Assembly (NCBI GenBank): GCA_045226335.1
Contig: JBGVCH010000129.1
Span: forward strand, 1-12,080
Direction: 5' to 3'
Source of the DNA: RUG11272 sp045226335
GTDB taxonomy: Bacteria > Bacillota > Clostridia > Christensenellales > Aristaeellaceae
DNA: 12,080 bases
The position numbers and the translations under genes were made by a program. The notes below the pieces were generated by a model, which had not been told where the DNA came from, did not search any database, and saw only the letters and a program-made list of their open reading frames with translations. Positions 6,334 through 12,080 of the stretch are shown here, piece after piece; position 1 is the first letter of the stretch; each line of letters starts with the position of its first letter.

Positions 6334-7952
6334 ACGAGAAGATTTCATTCATGAAGCGGCCGGGCACCCGGTCCGTGATGGCTTCCATTATCGCCATCCT
6401 CATCGGCATTCTGGTGGGGTGCGTGGTGGTGCTGGTGGCCAGCCTGACGACCAAGGTGAAGAGCGACAACATCTCCGAAACCTTCTACTACTATAAGACC
6501 TCGTCGGTGAATGAGAAGGGCGAGACGGAGACCTCCCAGACGCAGGTTTTTCGCAAGGAAGCGGAGAAGAGCGGTATTACATACTACACTTACCAGGTGG
6601 GTGCCAAGGTGTCCGCGTACTTCACGCTCAGTGAGGCGGACATCCAAATGCTCATGGACGAAGGTGCTATTCCGACTGGGGTGAACCCGCAAAGCTGTCA
6701 CGTGATCTCCGACAATGATATCGTGACCCGCACAGAGTTCTCCCTCCGTTTAGGCGCAGCCTTCGACGGGATTCGCCTGGTAGGCGCCGGTATCTTCTGT
6801 AAGGGCCGCGACGCCAATGGTAATTTGGACTTTGGCTTCAACGGCGCCAGCATCGGCAACATGTTCTTCCGCGCCATCCCGCTGATTATGACCGGTCTCG
6901 CGGTGGCCTTTGCCTACAAGACGGGCCTGTTCAACATCGGCGCGCCGGGACAGTACCTGGCCGGCACCACCGTTTCCCTGTTCATCGCCCTCTCCGTGCC
7001 CACGGATGTGGTGCCTGTCTGGATGGTGTGGATTTTCGCCTTCCTGGGAGGAGCGCTGGCCGGCGCCATATGGGGCGCCATACCTGGCCTCCTGAAGGCG
7101 CTGCTGAACATCAATGAGGTCATCGCCTGCATCATGACCAACTGGCTGATGGCCAACATCACCACCTGGGCCTTCCAGGGCAGCAATCTGCGCAACTTTG
7201 TGGAGAGCACCAAGTCCGGCTACATCTACAAGACCTCCTTCCTGCTGGAGGATTGGCTCCAGGCGGACGGGACGATCGTGACCTTCGGCGCGGGGGACCC
7301 GGCGGCGACAGGCGTGCTGCAGCACACCCGCGGCGGTGTGGAGACAACCAAGCTGTGGCTGGACAAGATCTTTCCGGGCAGCCAGATCAACGGCGGCATC
7401 ATCATCGCGATCCTGATCGCCATCGCTGTGTATATCCTGATGCACTACACGACCTTCGGCTTCGAGCTTCGGGCCTGTGGCGCCAATCGCTTCGCGGCAC
7501 GGTACGCCGGCGTCAAGGACAAGCGGAACATCGTGGTGACCATGATGATCGCCGGCTCCCTGGCCGGTGCGGGTGCTGCGCTCTACTGGCTCTCCGGCAA
7601 CACGGAGTTCTACTACGCCAGCGCATATCAATCGCTGCCGGCGGTGGGCTTCAACGGCATCCCGGTGGCCCTGCTTGCCTCCAGCAACCCGGTGGGCACG
7701 ATCTTCGCAGGCACCTTCATGTCCATGCTGAACGTGAACGGCTTGCAGGTCAAGAACCTGACGGGCCTGAACGAATACATCACCGACGTCATCATCGCGG
7801 TGATCGTGTACGTGTCGGCCTTCTCCCTGCTCATCAAGACCTGGCTGAGCAAGGATAAGAAGCACAGGAAGCCCGTTCCCGGACAGGAAAGCCTCAAGTC
7901 GGATCCGACGGCTGAAAAAGCAGCGGCCGCGGCGACAGGAAAGGAGGCGTGA
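6330..7952 (+). CDS. nupP: ABC transporter permease, nucleoside importer (NupP/YufP-like), with large N-terminal extracytoplasmic insert
   Basis: The 540-residue integral membrane protein belongs to the BPD_transp_2 permease family. Motifs include GLFNIGAPGQYLAG (199-212), LLNINEVIACIMTNW (258-272), the cytoplasmic coupling segment TTFGFELRACGANR (374-387) and AVGFNGIPVALLASSNP (438-454). It is much longer than Bacillus NupP (about 350). Extra sequence lies between the first membrane helix (about 15-40) and the next at about 180, and again at about 283-352, between helices. There is also a charged Ala/Lys-rich tail (506-540). The insert at about 71-168 uses more T-ending and minor codons (ggt, att, tta, gta, caa) than its surroundings. 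The GTG start at 6330 overlaps the ATPase stop (GTGA) and has AGGAGG (6314-6319) 10 bases upstream, suggesting translational coupling. ATG 6351 is an alternative with a weaker site. Confidence 0.9.
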   Translation: MNEKISFMKRPGTRSVMASIIAILIGILVGCVVVLVASLTTKVKSDNISETFYYYKTSSVNEKGETETSQTQVFRKEAEKSGITYYTYQVGAKVSAYFTLSEADIQMLMDEGAIPTGVNPQSCHVISDNDIVTRTEFSLRLGAAFDGIRLVGAGIFCKGRDANGNLDFGFNGASIGNMFFRAIPLIMTGLAVAFAYKTGLFNIGAPGQYLAGTTVSLFIALSVPTDVVPVWMVWIFAFLGGALAGAIWGAIPGLLKALLNINEVIACIMTNWLMANITTWAFQGSNLRNFVESTKSGYIYKTSFLLEDWLQADGTIVTFGAGDPAATGVLQHTRGGVETTKLWLDKIFPGSQINGGIIIAILIAIAVYILMHYTTFGFELRACGANRFAARYAGVKDKRNIVVTMMIAGSLAGAGAALYWLSGNTEFYYASAYQSLPAVGFNGIPVALLASSNPVGTIFAGTFMSMLNVNGLQVKNLTGLNEYITDVIIAVIVYVSAFSLLIKTWLSKDKKHRKPVPGQESLKSDPTAEKAAAAATGKEA

Positions 7953-7955
7953 CAG

Positions 7956-9173
7956 ATGAACAAGAAACTGGCGAAACTCATTGTGTTCCCTTCTGTATTT
8001 GCACTGGTCGCGGTGCTGTCCATCATCTTCCAGGGATGGCTCCAGAAAACAGGCTTTGACATCCTGATCCGCCAAACGCTGATCTACATGGTCCCGCTGA
8101 TGATCGTCGCGCTGGGCGGTGTGTTCGCGGAGCGCAGCGGCGTCATCAACCTGGCGCTGGAAGGCATCATGATCATGGGCGCGTTTGCCGGCGTTATGTT
8201 CGTCCGGATCATCCAGGACGCCGGATGGTTCAACGAGGCCTACGAGGGTTATTCCGCCCTGGTCAAGGCCATGAACAAGGTCAAAGCGCCTGAGATGAAC
8301 GAGGCCATGATGCAGACCATAGCCGTAGGCCGGAGCGGCTTCTGGCAGCTGCAGGGCTTTGCCGTCATGGCGGCTCTGGTGGCGGGCCTGGTGGGCGGCA
8401 TCTTCTCCCTGCTGCTGGCCTTCGCTGCCATCAACCTGAAGGCGGACCAGACCATCAGCGGCACGGCCCTGAACCTGCTGGCCCCCGCTATCGTGCTCTT
8501 CCTGATCATGACCATCACGAACCAGAGCACCATGGGCATGACGGAAGGCAACAACGCGCCGGGATGGTTCATGCTGAAAAAGGCTTACTTCGGCGTATGG
8601 AAAAACGATCAAATCAATTTCTTCCAGTCTGCCTTCCTGGACATGGTTTTCCCCATCACCTACCTCTTCATTCTCATCTTCATCGGCTTCTCCGTCGTCC
8701 TGTACAAAACGCGCTTCGGCCTGCGCATGCGCTCCTGCGGTGAGAATCCCCAGGCTTCGGCTTCCCTGGGCATCAACGTGGTGGGCAAGCGCTATGCGGG
8801 CACCATGATCTCCGGCTTCCTGGCGGGCATGGGCGGCTTCCTCTACGCGCTGACCACCGTGGGCTGCAGCACCAACGGCGACGTAGCCGGCTTCGGCTTC
8901 CTGGCCTTGGCTGTCATGATCTTCGGCAACTGGAAGCCCGGCCCCATCGCTATGGCGGCGCTCCTCTTCGGTCTGTTCAAGTGCATCTCGGCCACCTACA
9001 CCTCTCTGTTCCCCAACGAGAACGGCGTCGGCTTCTTCAACACCCTCGGTGTGCCGGAGGCGGTGTACCGGATGCTGCCCTATGCCGTGACGCTGATCGT
9101 GCTGATGTTCACCAGCAAGCGGTCCCGCGCGCCCAAGGCCGAAGGCATCCCCTACGACAAAAGCCTGCGCTGA
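7956..9173 (+). CDS. nupQ: ABC transporter permease, nucleoside importer (NupQ/YufQ-like)
   Basis: The 405-residue second permease of the BPD_transp_2 type should pair with the preceding permease to form the channel. Family segments are ERSGVINLALEGIMIMGAF (59-77), ADQTISGTALNLLAP (163-177), the coupling-loop region TRFGLRMRSCGENPQAS (252-268) and GFGFLALAVMIFGNWKP (312-328). It exceeds the usual length of about 310-320. Most of the excess is an insert between helices at about 84-130, rich in charged and aromatic residues, plus a shorter one at about 190-225. ATG 7956 follows AGGAGG (7942-7947) with an 8-base gap and begins 3 bases after the previous stop, so the two permeases are translated from one message. 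Confidence 0.93.
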   Translation: MNKKLAKLIVFPSVFALVAVLSIIFQGWLQKTGFDILIRQTLIYMVPLMIVALGGVFAERSGVINLALEGIMIMGAFAGVMFVRIIQDAGWFNEAYEGYSALVKAMNKVKAPEMNEAMMQTIAVGRSGFWQLQGFAVMAALVAGLVGGIFSLLLAFAAINLKADQTISGTALNLLAPAIVLFLIMTITNQSTMGMTEGNNAPGWFMLKKAYFGVWKNDQINFFQSAFLDMVFPITYLFILIFIGFSVVLYKTRFGLRMRSCGENPQASASLGINVVGKRYAGTMISGFLAGMGGFLYALTTVGCSTNGDVAGFGFLALAVMIFGNWKPGPIAMAALLFGLFKCISATYTSLFPNENGVGFFNTLGVPEAVYRMLPYAVTLIVLMFTSKRSRAPKAEGIPYDKSLR

Positions 9174-9193
9174 GAAAAAGTTTTCCCAACCCC

Positions 9194-9222
9194 TTTTCAT
9201 CCGATCGTTCTTCTGGTATAAT
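9194..9222 (+). promoter_or_regulatory. Internal promoter for the substrate-binding protein gene
   Basis: A perfect TATAAT (9217-9222) is preceded by TG one base upstream (extended -10). TTTTCA at 9194-9199, a 4/6 match to the -35, lies 17 bases away. It sits in the 101-bp gap before the BMP gene, while the preceding genes of the importer are packed end to end. This would provide extra transcript for the binding protein, often needed in excess over the membrane subunits. Confidence 0.72.
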
Positions 9223-9233
9223 TTTCGTAACGG

Positions 9234-9249
9234 ACAGGGGATGCCCTGT
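9234..9249 (+). other. Short stem-loop in the leader of the BMP gene
   Basis: ACAGGG (9234-9239) and CCCTGT (9244-9249) form a 6-bp stem with a GATG loop, near the predicted 5' end of the internal transcript. No T-run follows, so it is not a terminator. It may stabilise the mRNA end or mark a processing point of the longer transcript; this is inference. Confidence 0.4.
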
Positions 9250-9274
9250 ACCAAATAAAAGGAGGCGCTTTCTC

Positions 9275-10384
9275 ATGAAAAAGTTTCTTGGGATCTTTCT
9301 TGCCCTCGTGATGGCTTGCACCTGCGTGTTTGCCTTTGCGGAAGAAGAGATCGATCCGAACGACATCCCGGACACCATGACCTCTGAAGACGGCACCTAC
9401 GAGCTCGCGTTCGTGACGGACGTCGGCCAGCTGAAGGACAAGTCCTTCAACCAGGGCACCTGGAATGGCGTGAAGGCTTATGCGTATGCCAACGGCCTGT
9501 CCTACAAGTATTATCAGCCTGCCAACGGCAGCGAAGCCACGGATGATGACCGCTATGACGCCATGAAGGCTGCCGTGGAAGGCGGCGCCAAGGTCGTTGT
9601 GTGCGCCGGCTTCATGCAGGGCACCGCGCTGGCCAAGGCCGCGGCTGAGTTCACCGATGCCAAGTTCGTCTTCATCGACGGCTGGCAGCTGGGTCTGGCC
9701 AACGTTGCCCCCATCGCTTTCAAGGAAGAGCAGTGCGGCTACTTCGCCGGCTATGCTGTGGTCAAGGAAGGCTACACGCAGCTGGGCTTCGCCGGTGGCG
9801 GCGGTGGCACCAACGCGGCTTGCTGCCGTTACGGCTACGGCTTCGTGCAGGGCGCCAATGACGCTGCTGCCGAGCTGGGCGAGAACGTGAAGATCCGCTA
9901 CACCTGGCAGTATGGCGCCAGCTTCTCTCCCTCCGCTGAGCTGCAGGCCATGATGTCCGGCTGGTACTCCACCGGCACTGAGATCGTGTTCTCCTGCGGC
10001 GGCAGCATCTTCGACTCCGTGACCGCTGCTGCTTCCGCCAATGACTGCGCGGTTGTGGGCGTTGACGTCGACCAGAGCTATGACTCTGACACCGTCGTGA
10101 CCTCCGCTCTGAAGGGCATCAAGGAAGCAGCTTACTGGGCCATCGAGAAGTACTATGAGGGTGCCTGGGATGAGATCGGCGACGTGCAGTCCTCCCTGGG
10201 CGTGAACGACGACGCTGTCGGCCTGCCCGTTGATACCTGGTCCCTCGAGAGCTTCACCGTGGAAGACTATGAGGCCCTGCTGGCTGCTGTCAAGAACGGC
10301 GAAGTCGAGATCAAGGACGACGTCCTGACCGAAGGCGCTGTTGCGGACATCGAGTTCTCCAACGTGACGGTTCAGTACGAGTAA
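9275..10384 (+). CDS. nupN: BMP-family substrate-binding protein, nucleoside importer (PnrA/NupN-like)
   Basis: The 369-residue extracytoplasmic receptor should capture nucleosides for the importer. Family features include ELAFVTDVGQLKDKSFNQG (43-61), matching the BMP 'vtD.G.ddkSFNq' opening; KVVVCAGF (106-113); FIDGW (133-137); LGFAGGGGG (170-178); and VGVDVDQ (261-267), the hinge/ligand region typical of BmpA/PnrA/Med proteins. The N-terminus MKKFLGIFLALVMACTCVFAFA is a signal peptide. VMAC could act as a poor lipobox (Cys15), but hydrophobic residues continue to an AFA-EEE site, so signal peptidase I cleavage after Ala22 is equally or more likely. A strong AAAGGAGG (9258-9265) precedes ATG 9275. 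Codon choice is noticeably uniform, consistent with high expression. Its position last in the operon differs from Bacillus, where the binding protein comes first. Ligand specificity cannot be read directly. Confidence 0.92.
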   Translation: MKKFLGIFLALVMACTCVFAFAEEEIDPNDIPDTMTSEDGTYELAFVTDVGQLKDKSFNQGTWNGVKAYAYANGLSYKYYQPANGSEATDDDRYDAMKAAVEGGAKVVVCAGFMQGTALAKAAAEFTDAKFVFIDGWQLGLANVAPIAFKEEQCGYFAGYAVVKEGYTQLGFAGGGGGTNAACCRYGYGFVQGANDAAAELGENVKIRYTWQYGASFSPSAELQAMMSGWYSTGTEIVFSCGGSIFDSVTAAASANDCAVVGVDVDQSYDSDTVVTSALKGIKEAAYWAIEKYYEGAWDEIGDVQSSLGVNDDAVGLPVDTWSLESFTVEDYEALLAAVKNGEVEIKDDVLTEGAVADIEFSNVTVQYE

Positions 10385-10394
10385 TCACTTGATG

Positions 10395-10433
10395 AAGGGG
10401 TGGGAGAGTCCGTTCTCTCCCATCCTTTTCTTT
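10395..10433 (+). terminator. Intrinsic terminator of the importer operon
   Basis: A 14-bp stem pairs AAGGGGTGGGAGAG (10395-10408) with CTCTCCCATCCTTT (10415-10428), allowing two G-U pairs. It has a 6-base loop and a downstream TTTTCTTT run. It begins 10 bases after the BMP stop codon. The next gene starts only 24 bases after its T-run. Confidence 0.88.
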
Positions 10434-10456
10434 ACCGGTTTCGGAGGGCACAGCTC

Positions 10457-11221
10457 ATGAAAATCAGTGTTTCGGATTTCACTCTCCCCGAAGCGCAGCC
10501 CTTCCTGCTGGAGGCGGGCGATCACGCGGTGCTGCTGCTGCACGGCTTCACCGGCTCTGCGGCCCATATGCGCATCGTCGGAGAGAAACTTCACGACGCG
10601 GGTTTTACCGTGGAGGGGATCAATCTTCCGGGACACGGCGCAGACCTGAAGGCCATGAAAGCCAGTACCTGGCAGCAGTGGGTCGGCGCCGCGCGGGACG
10701 CTGTCCGCAGCCTCAGGACAAAACACCGGCATGTCACCGTCATGGGTCTCAGCATGGGCGGATGCATTGCGCTGATCCTGGCGGAAGAAGGGCTGGCGGA
10801 TGCCGTCGTCACGGTTTCCGCGCCCATGGCGGCTCAGAACCCGTTTCTGCCTTTCGCGAAGATCATCGCGCCGTTGGTGCACAACGTCTCATGGGGAAAA
10901 AACGGCGGCCCGAAGGATTACATGCTGGATGCCCGCTACAACCTGGGTTACGGCGGATTCCCGACGAAATCCGGCGCCGATCTCTACAGCATCATCAAGC
11001 AGGCCAAAGCGAACCTGGCCATGATCGGCTGTCCGCTGCTGGTCATCCAGTCCAAGGACGATGAGACCATCGCGGCCGACAGCGCGGAAACCATCATGAA
11101 CGGGATTTCCAGCAAGACGAAGGAAGCCGTGTGGCTGGATGAGGTGCCCCATGTTTGTACCATTACCAAAGCGGCTCCGGAGATTTCAGACCGGGTGGCG
11201 GCGTTTCTGAAGGCCTTGTGA
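10457..11221 (+). CDS. Alpha/beta-hydrolase, carboxylesterase/monoacylglycerol-lipase-like
   Basis: The 254-residue protein has no signal peptide and is probably a cytoplasmic serine hydrolase. Visible elements are the oxyanion-hole segment LLLHGFTGS (26-34), NLPGHG (56-61), the nucleophile elbow GLSMGG with Ser99 (97-102), an acid in SKDDET (Asp201 or Asp202), and His232 in EVPHVCTI. Length and motif order fit the Est30/YvaK-type carboxylesterases of Gram-positive bacteria, which cleave short acyl esters or monoacylglycerols. The natural substrate cannot be told. The start is ATG 10457 with GGAGGG (10443-10448) 8 bases upstream; an earlier in-frame GTG at 10400 lies inside the terminator hairpin and is rejected. 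I see no good promoter between that terminator and the start, so expression may rely on read-through or an undetected promoter. Confidence 0.88.
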   Translation: MKISVSDFTLPEAQPFLLEAGDHAVLLLHGFTGSAAHMRIVGEKLHDAGFTVEGINLPGHGADLKAMKASTWQQWVGAARDAVRSLRTKHRHVTVMGLSMGGCIALILAEEGLADAVVTVSAPMAAQNPFLPFAKIIAPLVHNVSWGKNGGPKDYMLDARYNLGYGGFPTKSGADLYSIIKQAKANLAMIGCPLLVIQSKDDETIAADSAETIMNGISSKTKEAVWLDEVPHVCTITKAAPEISDRVAAFLKAL

Positions 11222-11277
11222 CGGGGAGTTCCGAACGAGACGATGGTTTTGACGGGAAATATTCGGCTGGAAAATAC

Positions 11278-11306
11278 TTGAAATTCCCTCACCTCTATAC
11301 TATAAT
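11278..11306 (+). promoter_or_regulatory. Promoter of the MarR-family gene
   Basis: TTGAAA (11278-11283) and a perfect TATAAT (11301-11306) have a 17-base spacer. The predicted start is near 11313, giving a leader of about 23 nt with AAAGGAG. It lies in the gap after the hydrolase gene, so the regulator has its own transcript even if there is some read-through. A 9-base palindrome, GTTCCGAAC (11228-11236), lies 42 bases upstream of the -35. Confidence 0.85.
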
Positions 11307-11335
11307 GGTCTCATCGAGGGAAAGGAGAGTACGAA

Positions 11336-11803
11336 ATGCCGAAGCGCTGGACCGATGATGACATTCTGCTGAACAGCGTTGCAAATGATCTGCTTGGCAC
11401 AATGTCCATGTTTCCCAAGAGAATCGTTCGGGTGGATGAACTGATTCGAAGCTTTGGGATGCCGCTGTCCCACATTCAGATCCTGGTGCTGGTCTCCGAA
11501 GGCGACCTTTCCATCGGTCAGATCTCGGAGCGGCTGGGCATCGCGAAACCGAATATCACGCCGCTGGTGGACCTTCTGGACGAGAGGGGATATGTCTGCA
11601 GAGAGCGCAGCGCCCGAGACCGTCGGGTCGTGTGCGTTCACCTGCAGGATGCGGGACGGGATAAACTGAAGGAGATCCGGGACGCGATGGTCGAACAGAT
11701 CAGAGCCTGGCCGGAGTGTTTCTCGGCGCGTGAAATCAGACGGCTGGACCAAGGCCTTCAGATTTTGAAGCAAACCATGGACATCATGAACGGGCAGACC
11801 TGA
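11336..11803 (+). CDS. MarR-family winged-helix transcriptional regulator
   Basis: The 155-residue protein has the MarR layout. An N-terminal helical dimerisation part (about 10-55) is followed by a helix-turn-helix, LSIGQISERLGIAKPNITPL (58-77), then a wing carrying RSARDRRVVCVHLQDAG (91-107), where the 'DRR.v...LT..G' pattern is diagnostic, and C-terminal helices (about 108-152). Such proteins are dimers that bind short palindromes and often respond to small phenolic or other ligands; the effector here is unknown. ATG 11336 has AAAGGAG 8 bases upstream. It lies downstream of the hydrolase and upstream of the repeat-bearing region at 11850-11930. Either could be a target, but nothing proves it. 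Confidence 0.92.
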   Translation: MPKRWTDDDILLNSVANDLLGTMSMFPKRIVRVDELIRSFGMPLSHIQILVLVSEGDLSIGQISERLGIAKPNITPLVDLLDERGYVCRERSARDRRVVCVHLQDAGRDKLKEIRDAMVEQIRAWPECFSAREIRRLDQGLQILKQTMDIMNGQT

Positions 11804-11808
11804 TCCGG

Positions 11809-11840
11809 AGACGCTGTTGGCAAGCAGCGTTTCTTTTTAT
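11809..11840 (+). terminator. Intrinsic terminator of the MarR-family gene
   Basis: AGACGCTG (11809-11816) pairs with CAGCGTTT (11825-11832), with one G-U pair and an 8-base loop, followed by TTCTTTTTATT. It starts 5 bases after the stop codon. Confidence 0.85.
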
Positions 11841-11851
11841 TCTTCAAACAA

Positions 11852-11930
11852 CCGAACAATACAACTGAACCGAACAATAATGTTCGGAATTATGACGTAT
11901 AAAACCGGAAAAGAAAAAACGAATTGTTCG
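11852..11930 (+). repeat. Cluster of CCGAACAAT elements, including an inverted repeat
   Basis: CCGAACAAT occurs at 11852-11860 and 11870-11878, exactly 18 bases apart. The second copy forms an inverted repeat with TGTTCGG: CCGAACA (11870-11876), ATAA, TGTTCGG (11881-11887). An inverted ATTGTTCG lies at 11923-11930. The surrounding 11841-11978 is AT-rich and shows no gene. The arrangement, upstream of a strong promoter, looks like operator DNA; the binding protein is unknown. Confidence 0.55.
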
Positions 11931-11978
11931 CGTTCAGGAATAATCCCAAAGAAATTGCGAAAATCTCGAAAAAACCTA

Positions 11979-12007
11979 TTGACAAACGCATGAATAAGTG
12001 CTATTCT
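11979..12007 (+). promoter_or_regulatory. Strong promoter, probably of a ribosomal RNA operon
   Basis: A perfect TTGACA (11979-11984) and TATTCT (12002-12007) have a 17-base spacer. The 35 bases before the -35 carry A-tracts (GAAATTGCG, AAAATCTCG, AAAAAACC) that could act as an UP element. No start codon with a ribosome-binding site follows within the window, consistent with an untranslated RNA product. Confidence 0.8.
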
Positions 12008-12013
12008 GTACAA

Positions 12014-12080
12014 GCTGACCCGCCGGGAGGGCGGTAAAGCGCGTGAACCTTGAAAACGATACAGGGAGACAGAAACGCAA
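12014..12080 (+). other. Probable rRNA operon leader (boxB-like hairpin and boxA-like element)
   Basis: Downstream of the promoter lies a small hairpin, CCGCC (12020-12024) with GGCGG (12030-12034). Then comes CCTTGAAAAC (12048-12057), similar to the boxA antitermination element of Bacillota rRNA leaders (typically CTTTGAAAAC). The order hairpin then boxA matches known rrn leaders. The 16S gene itself would start beyond the right edge, so this is inference from a partial leader. Confidence 0.6.

Noticed and set aside
6750..9254. Very long open frame on the minus strand opposite both permease genes
   Set aside because: It is His/Asp/Gly-rich low-complexity translation typical of an antisense frame in GC-rich coding DNA. 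It has no recognisable domain, and both plus-strand genes have clear family motifs and ribosome-binding sites.
11871..11886. LexA/SOS box (Gram-positive CGAAC-N4-GTTCG)
   Set aside because: The half-sites match, but the spacer between GAAC and GTTC is 6 bases instead of 4, which would misalign the LexA dimer.

Overview
The window looks like chromosomal DNA of a fairly GC-rich Gram-positive bacterium, most likely a clostridial-type Bacillota. The grounds are a T-box riboswitch before a class II prolyl-tRNA synthetase gene, strong AGGAGG ribosome-binding sites, sigma-A-type promoters with 16-17 bp spacers, a YitT-family membrane protein and a NupNOPQ-like nucleoside importer. The signal-peptide style and GC content would fit a gut Clostridia/Christensenellales lineage, but the sequence alone does not fix the species. 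I see no phage, insertion sequence, CRISPR array or obvious horizontally acquired island.

Layout. On the minus strand, from the left edge to about 3541: (i) the 5' part of a secreted protein with a probable transglutaminase-like domain, cut by the window edge and with its own strong promoter; (ii) a proS-prs transcription unit, made of a promoter, a T-box leader with intrinsic terminator, prolyl-tRNA synthetase, then after 35 bp a long-form ribose-phosphate pyrophosphokinase, closed by an intrinsic terminator. A divergent promoter region of about 95 bp separates this unit from the plus-strand genes.

On the plus strand from about 3636: a YitT-family membrane protein; a four-gene ABC importer of the BmpA/NupN nucleoside type (ATPase, two permeases, then the substrate-binding protein last, with its own internal promoter); an intrinsic terminator; an alpha/beta-hydrolase (carboxylesterase-like) gene; a MarR-family regulator with its own promoter and terminator; then an AT-rich regulatory region. 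That region holds repeated CCGAACAAT elements, a consensus-like promoter, a small hairpin and a boxA-like sequence, and is most simply read as the leader of a ribosomal RNA operon starting just beyond the right edge.

Functionally the window leans toward nucleotide supply and translation. prs makes PRPP for purine, pyrimidine, histidine and NAD synthesis, the Nup-like importer salvages nucleosides, and proS/T-box and the probable rRNA leader belong to the translation machinery. Nothing here clearly forms a new system. The points most worth a second look are the coupling of prs to a proline T-box, the large extracytoplasmic insert with different codon use in the first Nup-like permease, and the CCGAACAAT repeat cluster before the probable rRNA promoter.
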